Shown here: in pieces, positions 1-9,038 of the stretch
Numbering within the stretch: position 1 is the stretch's first letter
How the letters are laid out: each line of letters opens with the position of its first letter
Source of the DNA: Hydnum rufescens UP504
Taxonomy: Eukaryota; Basidiomycota; Agaricomycetes; Cantharellales; Hydnaceae
Reading direction: 5' to 3'
DNA length: 10,053 bases
Assembly (NCBI GenBank): GCA_014904985.1
Contig: MU129039.1
Coordinates: 106,596 to 116,648 of the forward strand
Made by a program: the position numbers and the translations under genes
Notes under the pieces: generated by a model
Seen by the model: only the letters and a program-made list of their open reading frames with translations
Told to the model about the DNA's origin: nothing
Databases searched by the model: none

Positions 1-132
1 TGTGGCTCTCTGCGATGGGGATAGTCGCATGTTGATAGGAGAATAGTTTATACTCTTTTCAGTAGAGGTGTAGCGAGTTAAAGCGTGTTGTAGTGTATTA
101 TTTCATTGACTTATATCATTTTTCGCTTTTCT

Positions 133-1241
133 TTATGTGTGTAGCAGTACTGAGCGATTACTCCACATTGGCGAATAAGGGCCCACCCAAAATGAATCCC
201 TGCCAAGCACAGGTCGGCCTAGGACCTCAACTGAGTCGATAGCATCAGGCAGTTGACCTGGCTCGATGAAATCCAATGATGGAGATCCCTTTGTAGACTT
301 TCCGACATCAGCACTGGGCAAGCCAGCACTACCACTGGAGTTGCCTAGCCCCATAGTCGTGTCACCGTCTGCATCTACCTGAGGCGGATTTGGCTTCCAC
401 TTTTTGAATGACAGCATCCCACTGCTGGTGTCAGTGGACTTTCGCTTGGCCCCAGCAAGGGAGGCCCAGAACAGATTGGGCCTTTGAACGTCACGAACAC
501 GGTACCACGAGGAGGGCACACCCTTCACAAACTCGTTCTGATTCATGAAATCGAGGGGTAGGCCAACCTGCGGTTTTATTCTTGCGAGGGCTTCTGCAAA
601 TAAGGGATGATCCTTATCGGTCGCGGAATTCATGCTGTCAGAAGGTTCACACCATATCATAGGGCATTTGACGAGACCTACAGTTGCGGCAGGAGTGAGC
701 AACTTTTCCAAAATGAGAGAGGCTTATCTCATACCATTTCTTTGGAGGTCAGCATCACATGAAAGGGAGCAGTGAAATATATGCATGAAGGACAGCCGCG
801 AACCACCCAAATCTTCAGCAACGATGTTGGGAAGCCAGTATCGCCCAGTCTTTGAGTTTTTCTCTGCCAACTCCACTACATAGATAGAAGACTTAATGAA
901 TGTCACTGAATGAGCTGGAACGAGCAAAGCCAGACATAGAACTAACCATTCGGTGCCACCAAACTGCCCTAATGGGCATCTTAATGACGCGAGAAAAATG
1001 CTATCAAATGCCAGACACAGTGGCGCCATAAGGCATTGTAGGTTCCACAAGAGACAGTGCAGAGACTAATGCCAGGAATTGAGTCAATGAGGGCATACTG
1101 CCTTTTCAGTTCCATGTCAGCATCCATCATTGCCAAAGTGTCAGAAGATGCGATTGTCAAAGGTAAACTAAGACACCACAAATTCGCGCAAGAAGTTGGC
1201 AAATATAAATGATCTAAATGGCAAATATTAGTAGAAGTCAT
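133..1241 (-). CDS. Hypothetical three-exon fungal gene (333 aa model)
   Basis: I do not recognise the product. The model has exons 1241-1019, 968-735 and 677-133, with introns 969-1018 (50 nt, weak GTGTCT donor, TAG acceptor) and 678-734 (57 nt, GTATGA donor, TGTAG acceptor). The second intron removes an in-frame TAA just inside its donor and keeps the frame, so I trust it more than the first. The exons sum to 1002 nt, giving 333 aa. The middle exon encodes a hydrophobic patch (WLVLCLALLVPAHS) that could be a membrane or buried segment. The third exon has a basic cluster (AKRKS, then FKKWKP) resembling a nuclear signal, followed by a Ser/Gly/Asp-rich low-complexity tail. Arg codons are retained, unlike in the decayed genes on the right, so this could be a living gene. 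The ATG at 1241 and the first intron are the weakest parts; a start at 1127 (MMDADMEL) is also possible. Confidence 0.4.
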
Positions 1242-1416
1242 ATTTGAAGGGCATAAATCATCCAGGTGTCGTGCCCTACTCTACGCTGCATGTACCGTCT
1301 AGGTATGGAAGGGGAAAGCGGAGCAAATGTCGGAAGCCGGCTCGAACGACTTCGAGGACGAACAACTTGCGACTGCACTGTCTCCCGATCCACTGTGCCG
1401 TTCCACATCCCTTTTT

Positions 1417-1498
1417 TTGAACTGTGAAGGTGTGCATTCAGCCTGCCTGTGCTGCGCGTGTTCTTGATGTTCCCGCCACATCCTGGACTGTATCCCTC
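1417..1498 (+). repeat. Direct repeat copy A
   Basis: This 82-bp stretch aligns to 1663-1744 in the same orientation with only two small gaps. Both share the blocks GTGAAGGTGT, CAGCCTGCCTGTG and GTGTTCTTGA. Almost all differences are transitions; for example GCTGCGCGTG here reads GTTGTGTGTG in copy B. Confidence 0.75.
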
Positions 1499-1662
1499 TG
1501 TGGGTTCATTTAGTATTTTTTCCCTGTCTCGATTGATTTATTTTCTCTTCTGAATTTAGCCTCCATTTTGTGCAAATTGCCGCACCCTTGCCAGTTTTGG
1601 ACAAAGTGCACATCACAAGCTTGCCTTTGATTGTGTGCTGTTGTCCTATTTGCTGCATACTG

Positions 1663-1744
1663 TTGAACCGTGAAGGTGTACATCCAGCCTGCCTGTGTTG
1701 TGTGTGTTCTTGACATTCCAGCTGCATCCTGAGTTTGTCCCTTG
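1663..1744 (+). repeat. Direct repeat copy B
   Basis: Second copy of the repeat at 1417-1498, lying 164 bp downstream in the same orientation. It has lost the CpG sites present in copy A at the GCGCG block but keeps one CpG (AACCG) where copy A reads AACTG. Each copy has therefore decayed independently from a CpG-containing ancestor. Confidence 0.75.
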
Positions 1745-1875
1745 GTGAGTATATTATATGCCGTATTTAGCCTTTGGGGTTGTATATCGTATACGCGAAT
1801 GCAGGCTCGCTGGCATCGTCTCATAGCAGTAACAAACTGCATACAGCACTTTGAGCCTCATTGTGAGAGCTCAGA

Positions 1876-2890
1876 ATGCTAAAGCCAATATTGGGGGCGG
1901 TGGGGGACTGGGGGCGTTCATTGCCATAATACCACGTAACGCCATTTGGCAGGAGCTGAATTATTTGGCAGATTATGGGAATTTACAAGACGCGGCTCCT
2001 TTCACCTGGTGCATACAATAAGATTTTCTTCACACTATGAGGCTTCAGGGAATGAAAAACTGACGGGAAACTTTACGTACGACTGACCTTTTTAGAGGCC
2101 ATTTCTGCAGGTGCAGGTTCCAACTCCTTCCTCTTCTGGCCAGCCCATATCATGCCAGTTCGACACCGAACTTATTATTCACAGGTCTCTACACCTCGGC
2201 ACAACAAGCATTTCCTCTCTTAAGACCCCTGTGAGGGGGTGGGGCTCTGGGATTGGAGAAAAGTCGTCCGGCTGAGTGGCGGATGAGGGCAAAATGGCAT
2301 TTCTGAAGGGAAAAGGCCGCCACTGGACCCTGGCGAGTAATCGAAGGCGGCACAGAGCAACGCTTTACACCCAGGGCGCTCAGACAAACTCTTTAATAGA
2401 AACGCGATCACAAAGAACAAAGACACAATTCCCAATTATTCCAAGAAGTGTCCAGTAGTAAGAATGAGCGATGGGGATAACTTCTGTCGTCGTTCCAACC
2501 TCAGACTCCAAAGATCACAGCCGACTTCACCTTCATTATAATTCTCGACAGATTAAAACATCTCTCATTCACGAACATCCACAATTCTCAGAATGAGGTG
2601 AGAGGCATCTTTGATTTCGGCCGATTTATAGTCCTACACTCGAACCGAACAACGTACCAACACCATCACACATGGACAATGGAGAAAAGCATTCTGATGA
2701 GATGTACCATGATTATCCTGATGTGTCAATTCGTCATCTCTTCAACCATCATAGGCCCGCAGTCCAACTCATTATGTTAGGATTATGGTGGTCCAACGAC
2801 AAGAGAGAGTATGTTATCCTCCACACGGAGGAACACCTGTGCATGGCATGAAAGAGTGGGTGCATAAAGGAGACCGGCATGAGAATCGCA
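1876..2890 (-). pseudogene. Partial broken copy of the 6160-8843 relic gene
   Basis: Several blocks match the long relic gene on the right, in the same order and orientation. 1876-1912 matches 6487-6525 (AATGCTAAAGCCA core). About 2095-2180 weakly matches 6574-6640. 2226-2412 matches 6650-6815 closely, including CGCCACTGGACCCT, CGAGTAATCGAA and TTTAATAGAAACGCGATCA. 2805-2890 matches 6865-6925 (TGTTATCCTC, TGAAAGAGTGGG, ACCGGC-ATGAG). The frame open in the right copy is destroyed here by at least seven single-base insertions, mostly a doubling of the neighbouring base, and by larger insertions. It corresponds to the C-terminal half of the ancestral protein only. It cannot encode a product. It shows that this family is multicopy, which supports a mobile or repeat-amplified origin. 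Confidence 0.65.
2413..2784. other. About 370-bp insertion within the left relic
   Basis: Where the right copy has only about 7 bp between the blocks ending CGCGATCA (6815) and starting ATGGTCC (6824), the left copy has about 370 bp. This interval has no match in the window, no clear terminal inverted repeats and no target-site duplication that I could see. A 60-codon plus-strand frame at 2598-2780 is not convincing as a gene. The stretch is either an insertion here or a deletion in the right-hand copy. Confidence 0.45.
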
Positions 2891-4497
2891 GTCCAATGAC
2901 CGATCAACACCCAGCAAATTCCTCAAGGTTCAGCCAAATCGACACCGACTCACCCCATCAGAAATCTGTGCCACTACAATCTTGCATCTTATCACCGAGA
3001 TGTTTGCTGCGAAATGTCATTTAGGGTTCCTTGCTTGCGTGGGCCGGCCACTTCGCTGGGTTACCTTAAGTTCCTCCCTCATCACTCCGAGAGAGCCAGC
3101 CCAACCACCTCCGCCCTCACTCAGCTTTCAACCTCTCTCTAAATCCTGTGGGCCCGGTTGACACCCGACCATTCAGCAGGACCCCGACGTAACCAGGGCT
3201 AGATGAAAGACACGAATACTTTCGAAACTACATTTAACCCCATCCTCCCTTCGAAGATCCGCGCGGACCATCTGAATCCCGGGCCTTTTTCTTGTTCTCC
3301 CACACAACTAATTCAGCCCATGAAGCACACTGACCCGTTACGTTCCGAGCCAACTTTCTCAAATTACCACCCAATCGGTCCCCCAAGGAGTCCCCAGAAG
3401 GCCCTCGAGCAAACAGACCTACAACACCGAATCTTTCCAGAACAGCGGCCGCGGGCATTCCAGGGTCAGCATCGGAAGCCATTTGTTACAGTACTCCGAA
3501 CAATTTAAGCCTGTCAACGGAGCCAAAACAAACAGACCACGACCATGATCTGACTGTGCCAGTTGACCCGCTTTGAATCATTTCACCTCCGATGTCGCAC
3601 CGTCCTGCTCCCTAGCCTGCCCACTCTTCATCCACTACGATCAGATTTCTTTCTACCGCAGCGCTTTCGTTACCCTCGGGTCGCTTCTGGGCTTACTCGA
3701 TGTCATGCATCCCTTTCCGCCCTCCGAACATGGCACATGCGACGAACAATTTTATAGTCGCTCGTCACAGGCGTCTTTCAATGCGGTGGATTAGGCCCTA
3801 ATTTGCTTGGCAAGTTGTATGCCTCCGTGTGCAAACCTCCTCAAAGTCCCTAAAACAATCGGTCAACTTTCTGGGCTGATTGGCGATACCCGCTTGGCAG
3901 TCCTCTGCTGGTTCCGGTCCTCCACTCGCGGTATTCCACCACCTCGGCGGGAACCTGACGTGGCAGCCTATGCTCACTCATCCTCCGCGAAGTCGATGAC
4001 CGGGGTTTCTGATGGGGAAGCGGGCGGCCACGCTTTTCGAGTTCGATCTGACGGACCTCTATCTCACTCTGCTACGCCGCGGGCTTATCCGATGACTCTT
4101 TCTCATTGCCATCAGGTGGACATCATCCGGAACTGAAGCGCAGGGCCGGGTCGAAAGGTGCATATCTGCGCACGTTATCTGTCACAAGGGACGGAGACGT
4201 GACAGCAGGCGTGGCAGCCTCAGCCTCTCCGCTACCCTCCTCGGACTCAGCTACAGCGCCAGAGACTCTCCACAGCCACACGACGTCGCCAACAGTGCCC
4301 AACCAAAAGGCAGCCTATGCCTGACACATCTTGTCCACTGGCCCAGAGCGCGCCGCTCCCTGCGCACGTGCATCCACAGCCCGGTGGGGCAGCCGTGGCC
4401 CCACACTGCATGATAGCAGCACTGTCGACGACGGGAACCGATTGCGCGCTATGCGGTCCCGTTCAGCCGCGCATCCGACAGCCTCAACCATACAGAA
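2891..4497. other. CpG-rich block without an assignable gene
   Basis: This stretch is visibly richer in CpG than the sequence on its right; for example 4381-4440 has six CpG dinucleotides while 6961-7020 has none. Short open frames occur on both strands (plus 3203-3508, 3573-3794, 3807-4136 and 4106-4324; minus 3234-3482 and 4315-4548). They overlap one another and none shows a recognisable domain or convincing splice partners. The plus-strand frames at 3573-3794 and 3807-4136 share a frame and are separated by a TAG at 3792. A spliced gene, an unmethylated promoter region or old single-copy sequence are all possible. Confidence 0.45.
3234..3482 (-). CDS. Possible small ORF or first exon, 82 aa, unknown
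   Basis: I do not recognise this frame. It begins at an ATG in a good eukaryotic context (ACAAATGGC, A at -3) and encodes an Ala/Gly/Arg-rich peptide with no known motif, ending in a basic/Gly segment (SSKGGWG). It lies in the CpG-rich block and still has many CGN arginine codons, so it has not suffered the decay seen further right. A plus-strand frame (3203-3508) covers the same DNA with similar plausibility, so the strand is uncertain. It may be the first exon of a leftward gene, but no partner exon was identified. Confidence 0.2.
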   Translation of the reverse strand: MASDADPGMPAAAVLERFGVVGLFARGPSGDSLGDRLGGNLRKLARNVTGQCASWAELVVWENKKKARDSDGPRGSSKGGWG

Positions 4498-5495
4498 GAT
4501 GAGGAACTGCATCTCTCTGATCGGATGTCCCATAAAGAGTTGGATCACCTTAAGACCAATAAATGGGTGAACCTACAGCTCAATATACGCGTTGTTTGAG
4601 ATCAAATTCTGATAAAACTGCGAGCGCGGAAGTTTGAACTTGCGGGATTGGATTGTGCAGATACTGGCCATGAGCTTGACCACCGAATGAAGGAGCATGT
4701 TGAAAAGGCAATGAAGAGCTGGGTCTCTGGAGTACAAGGGGCTCTAAAGCGATATGAGGAGATCCGAAGGGAGATGATGAAGCTTCGGGGGAAGGGGAGT
4801 GTTGCAGCAGATGCTTATATCCCCCAGAGATATCCTTGTCTGTCTACAAGCTAGATGTAGATGAAGATATCTGGCAAGTACCTCATCATGAGGATCTTGC
4901 AAACTTTCCTGATGGAGAGTTACCTGTGTGGCTTAGAGATAAGGGGGTATGGGATGGGATATGAGCTGCCCAAGAGATTCTAAATTGCACCAGGAGCTGG
5001 AGCGTTGCAAGGCTGAATTCTCTAACTTACATACATGGTTTATGACCCAATGTTCTGCCACATGGCATGCATATACTCTTTCTTGTGGTATGTAATCTAC
5101 ATTTGGCTGTCATGATAGGGGTTGACTGAATTAGCCTCATTCTGCTAGATGCAGAGGTGAAGTTCTTTGCATTACTAGAGTTGCATCACCTGCATGATTT
5201 GGTAGAGGCTTGGCAGAGGCATTCATCAGCAATGCTTGGGAGTGATGGCCAGATTGGCTGGATGAATCTTCCTGAGCGGCCTCCTCCCCTTTGTTATGGT
5301 AGGATTCAGATACTGTGTGGGCCTGTGTCCCCTGTGGCAAACTCACTGACAGGTGAGGCTGTGGATGGGGTCTCAGATGCTGCAAGCTCAGATGATGATG
5401 AAAATGGGGAATTAGAAGATGCACCTGTGCCACAAGACATTGCATTCTTAGCTGCTCTTGATGCTCTTGAGGAGTTAGTTGGGGATGATGCATGA
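4498..5495 (+). pseudogene. C-terminal remnant of a KDZ-family DNA transposase
   Basis: The translation follows the pattern I know from the C-terminal, post-catalytic part of fungal KDZ transposases: a helical KLRARKFEL segment, a charged region with ALKRYEEIRREMMKLRGKG, then LDVDEDIW, an acidic linker to ELPVWLRDKGV.DGI, then LERCKAEFSNLHTWF, and an acidic tail (SSDDDENGELED) before TGA at 5493. The catalytic core is absent. An intron at 5088-5148 (61 nt, GTATGT donor, TTGAC branch, CTAG acceptor) joins the last exon in frame. The reading is broken by TGA at 4597-4599 and 4962-4964, a one-base-type frameshift near 4815-4821 and another near 4979-4984. Both TGAs fit CGA>TGA, and VWDGI fits CGG>TGG in an expected VRDGI. 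The family call rests on remembered motif patterns, not on a search. The fragment abuts the CpG-rich block on its left with no visible terminal repeat. Confidence 0.6.
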
Positions 5496-5584
5496 ATTGT
5501 TCTATTTGAATGTAATATCTTGTATTTTGTAAACTATGGTTGGTTTAACTTGGAAAAAAAATAGAGATCTGAGTTCCATGTGTC

Positions 5585-6184
5585 CTACTGTGGATTTGGG
5601 ACAAGTTCACACATTTGGGCCCCATTGGTGCAGGCAGTTTGAATGTATCCACTTGGGTCCCATTTGGGCCCACTTGGGCTCCACTTGGGCCCCATTTGGG
5701 CCCCATTTTGGGCCCCATTGCATTGATACTGCTCTTTAACTTTGGATTTGGGCCCTAGTGGGGCCCCAGTATTGTAGGACCTACTTAGGTACCAATTCAT
5801 GGCACAGATTTGGTACCTAACATAGGTAGTCAATGTGGTTGACCAGCCTGCCTGCATCCTCTGGGAAAACTGGAGAAAAGATTTGGATTCCGGATGCTGC
5901 GGATCAAGCGTTGATGTCGTCAAATACAACAGCTCCTTCTCCAGGTCTGTTGTCCAGATCAAACCCTGTGGGGAGAGGGGTGCTGTGAAGGGCAGGGCGG
6001 CCGTTTCAATCTCGCACAGTACATATGCCACGATCCTCTGGGTAGTATCCCTTATCAGGGAGTTTAGAGTAGACTGGTGTCTCTCTTCTCCTCCTGTCAC
6101 TGAAGATGAGGGCCTGCTGTGGTCATCCAGTTCAAACTGCCCAACATCCTCATCGGCCTCTATGCCCAATGTGGGATCCCCCAT
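5585..6184 (-). CDS. Doubtful ORF running into the minisatellite, 199 aa
   Basis: This minus-strand frame has an ATG at 6184 and is open to a TGA at 5585-5587. The first 130 or so residues look protein-like, with an acidic start (GIEADEDVGQFELDD) and a helical stretch (LEKELLYLTTSTLDPQHPES). The C-terminal third simply translates the minisatellite (GPKWSPSGPKWDPSG), so the true end is probably earlier or the frame is fortuitous. It overlaps the 3' end of the long relic gene by 25 bases in another frame. TGCTTCTTCTTGCAG just upstream (ending near 6199) resembles a splice acceptor, so this could be the last exon of that relic after a lost or unrecognised intron. A plus-strand frame (5835-6440) covers the same DNA but looks like its shadow. 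Confidence 0.25.
   Translation of the reverse strand: MGDPTLGIEADEDVGQFELDDHSRPSSSVTGGEERHQSTLNSLIRDTTQRIVAYVLCEIETAALPFTAPLSPQGLIWTTDLEKELLYLTTSTLDPQHPESKSFLQFSQRMQAGWSTTLTTYVRYQICAMNWYLSRSYNTGAPLGPKSKVKEQYQCNGAQNGAQMGPKWSPSGPKWDPSGYIQTACTNGAQMCELVPNPQ
5649..5719 (+). repeat. 11-bp minisatellite, CCCAYTTGGGC unit
   Basis: About six and a half degenerate copies of a 10-12 bp unit (CCACTTGGG, CCCATTTGGGC, CCCATTTTGGGC) run head to tail. A further isolated copy lies near 5612-5625, and GGGCCC palindromes continue at 5750-5768. The unit is itself nearly palindromic (CCCA...TGGG). Unit length drifts between copies, so it cannot preserve a reading frame. Confidence 0.85.
5785..5820. repeat. Inverted repeat TTAGGTACC
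   Basis: TTAGGTACC at 5785-5793 is matched by GGTACCTAA at 5812-5820 with an 18-nt spacer. The wider arms (GACCTACTTAGGTACC and GGTACCTAACATAGGTAGTC) stay partly complementary with gaps. It may be a hairpin or the edge of a small element; no function is evident. Confidence 0.5.
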
Positions 6185-8843
6185 CTTTCCAAAGCCTGCA
6201 AGAAGAAGCAGAGATCGTCCTGATAATTCTCAAAGTTTATGGGCCTATGATTTGCATAGAACATGGCGCCAGAAACTTCCTTATCGACGGGCCAGACTGA
6301 GTACTGGAAACCCCCCAGGAGAGCACAGAGATCAATCGCCATCAGTACCGCCATTCATCTCAACACGCGGCTCACTAGGCACATCCGTTCCATTCCCAGG
6401 ACTGTATTTCGAATTTTGTAGTCGTGTTCAAATGCCGTAAGCCTTGGTAGAACAGCGGCGCATCAAGCCAAGTACAACCACTCATCCATAATGCTAAAGC
6501 CATTTGGTGGGTGGGGCAAAACACGTAGCATGTGGAGCCTTGCGATGGAAGCACGGGCTATGTCTAAAGAGGCCATGTACACTGACTTAGGCCCTGCCAT
6601 TTCTGCCAGCCAATCATCAGTGACCCGATATAGGTCATTGCACCCAATCAGCTGTGAGGGGGTGGGCTCTGGGATGAGAGAAAATCGTCGCTGAGGCGAG
6701 ATGAGGGCAAAATGCCACTTTGAAGGGAAAGCCGCCACTGGACCCTGCGAGTAATCGAAGCGGCACAGAGCACGCTCACCCAGGCCATCAGGACCAAATA
6801 CTTTAATAGAAACGCGATCATCCCATGGTCCACAGTAGACTGGAATTTTTGTGGTATGCACGCTTGTTATCCTCACAGGATGCTGCTGAAAGAGTGGGCA
6901 ACCGGCCATGAGGTTTGCTTTAGCCTGAGCATAGCATCCATACCACTTATTGGAACTACGCTTGGGGAAAGGGAGTATTTGATGGCCCAAATCTAACCAG
7001 CCAAACCTAAGTACTCTGTTTGAGGAATGCTGGTAGGAATGGGAATAGTACTTACTGGAAAATGCTGCCGTGCATTGCATTGGAGGCAAGGTCTCATAAC
7101 CTAGAGTATCATGCTTCATAATATCATTAAGGGCCGCCAATATCATCATCAATGACATGTGCCCCTTGGCGTCAGACTCTGTGGGGGCAGGTCCCACCAG
7201 AAACTCTCGAAGTGGCTGCTTGCAGCTAGGAGAAGTAGAAGTCTCTTCGATATTGTGTTGCGCACTATCATGGGTGTGCGCTTCATCCCGTGCCATGCAA
7301 GCCTCATCTGCTCGCCACTGGATTGAATCAGGGACTGCTGACTGTGTCCCAGACTCCCTGGTCCCAGGCGATTGGTCAAATTGGCCGGAATATGAACAAT
7401 TGGAAGGCCACCGATGTGCTTCATCTTCCCAATGGTTTCTTTCAGTGCCGTGAAATTGATTTACTTCCTGTGCAGAGTACCGGTCATCATCCTGCTGGTA
7501 GTCATCATACTGGGGCGGTTGCAAATGAGCAAAGCAGTCATCAGCTCTCTGTCGGCAGCGATTATTGGGAGACAGGGATCGAGAGCATTGATCAAGCCAT
7601 GAACTGTAGCGTGATGACACAGAATGACCCTGCAGCAAGTTTCCATTGTAATAATGGGGGGAACAGGATCAGTTGCAGCCACAATGTGAAATGTAGCGCT
7701 GGGTATTTGGGGCTGTTGGAGGATGGCTAGGGCCAGGAATGGAGGAGTAGGCACTATGACCAGGGTGATTTTCATTGGATAATTGCGAATCATTAACAGA
7801 AAAGTCCTGCCTCTTGGTGTGGGGCCATTCAAGGGGAGAGATGCTACTGGGTGGAGGAAAGGGAACGGATGGAGAAGGATCAAAAGGACTGGGCGCCGTC
7901 CATGGGTCTTCACTGCCAGGTGTGGTGCAGGGACCGGATGCTGCAGGGACTCTGAACTCAGCTTCAAGCCTTTTCTCCCTTGCCACCTTGTTGTGAGCCT
8001 TCTCCTTCTTTTTCCAATTCCGATTCACCCTTCAATCGCCCTTGATAGTCTCGCTCAAATCTGCTGCAACAACCACCACTCTTGACCTCACAATAAGGGT
8101 GCCAGGGGGATACTGAGGGCCTGCAAACGTCAGAGCTGGTGGTCCCAGTTCTTCCTCTTCCTCTTCCTCTTCATCAAAGGATGGCATGCCCTGGCAGTCC
8201 ATCATACTGTCGGCAGCCCAATGAGGAACTTGAATGGATTCTGAGATAGTCTCCCTATGGGGCCCATCTTCACTATGACTCTGCTTTATTGAGACAGTGC
8301 CATACCGTTGGACTGCCCAGCCCTCAATGAGATGCGAGTCAACCAAAGGCACAGGGGAAGGAATTGGGGGTGGTATAGGCTGAACCTGTGGTGTCATACA
8401 ACCGTAGCCCAATCAGTATTGGGCCTGCATTCAGGCATGGGTAAGAAGTTATGACCTACCACTGCACGCAGGTAATGTTTGGAGCCCCAAGGAAATATCC
8501 CCTCATCTGGGGTATAAAAACAATTTGTCAGGGCCTCAAAACCCTCTGGTTGATGGACAGTTGCCCATGCCACCATGTATGTGATGACAAACATCAATGT
8601 ATAATAACCCAGGCAATCAGCATAGTATGGCATTATTATGCCGGGTGCAGAAGAAAAGTCTGAGTCTGAAGAGAATACAGTTTCGGCAAGGAGCTCGGGA
8701 TTACCAAGGTTTTTCATGGGCAAACCATAGCAGGGAGTATGAAGACAAACGTGCAAGCTACCGCGGGAATCAACCTCCCAACCGCCACTGACACAGGTGG
8801 GGGTAGGAAGGCGAATGGGAGAGGAAAGTGGTAGTGGAGACAT
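6160..8843 (-). pseudogene. Long relic gene with four in-frame TGA stops, unknown
   Basis: I do not recognise the family. One frame is open from 8385 down to a TAG at 6160-6162 except for TGA codons at 8032-8034, 7669-7671, 6463-6465 and 6355-6357. An upstream exon (8460-8843, ATG at 8843) joins in phase through a 74-nt intron, 8386-8459 (GTAGGT donor, CACAG acceptor), giving about 869 codons. A later start at 8397 without that exon is also possible. In order, the ancestral protein has a hydrophobic segment (LGYYTLMFVITYMVAWATV) that may be a membrane span, a Pro-rich stretch (PIPPPIPSPVP), an acidic Glu run, a basic segment (NRNWKKKEKAHNKVAREKR), long Ser/Pro/Gln-rich disorder, and a globular-looking C-terminal half from about 7180. 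In 6463-7638, 391 residues carry about ten Trp and a dozen Cys, as expected if CGG and CGY Arg codons became TGG and TGY. It is multicopy: 1876-2890 is a partial sibling. Confidence 0.6.
8149..8172 (+). repeat. Hexanucleotide tract (TTCCTC)n coding poly-Glu
   Basis: Four imperfect TTCCTC-type units encode a run of eight Glu residues on the minus strand inside the long relic gene. This is probably a slippage-prone tract within a disordered acidic region. Confidence 0.8.
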
Positions 8844-9038
8844 AGCAAAAGATTGCAACAAATGGCAAAATTAAGCAGGGAATACTGTAAGGAATTCCAA
8901 GGCCTTAGAGATGTTCGACTGGCAAGATGAGCGAAAAAGATGAATGTAAAGGATGAGACAACTTGACAAGCCCAATCCAACCCCAGAAAGAGGGGTTTGA
9001 CTCGCTTGGACAAGCTGCATAAATAAAGCGATCACCAG

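Larger units (their letters stand above)
1242..1875. other. Gene-poor spacer with diverged repeat pair
   Basis: I see no supportable gene here. Short open frames on the minus strand mostly run through the two direct repeat copies and give His/Gln/Cys-rich peptides with no recognisable domain. A 46-codon plus-strand frame from an ATG at 1327 is too short to call. The part nearest 1242 could hold the promoter of the leftward gene, but no clear TATA box was identified. Confidence 0.4.

Noticed and set aside
1327..1467. 46-codon plus-strand ORF starting MSEAGSNDFEDE
   Set aside because: Too short, runs into the repeat copy A, and has no supporting context.
3203..3508. 101-aa plus-strand ORF
   Set aside because: Pro/Gln/Thr-rich with no domain, and overlapped by a minus-strand frame with a better start context. 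Neither strand is convincing enough to call this one.
5137..5493. 118-aa minus-strand ORF rich in His and Gln
   Set aside because: Antisense to the last exon of the KDZ-like remnant, whose plus-strand frame matches an acidic transposase tail and joins through a good intron.
5835..6440. 201-aa plus-strand ORF
   Set aside because: It lies antisense to the relic gene's 3' part and the 5585-6184 frame, crosses both, and shows no domain or splice support. It looks like a shadow frame.
6160..8412. Recoding of TGA as an amino acid in an alternative nuclear code
   Set aside because: The four TGAs sit where Arg is plausible, the frame also shows Arg loss to Trp and Cys, and a sibling copy is plainly broken. 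CpG decay explains all of this without a code change.
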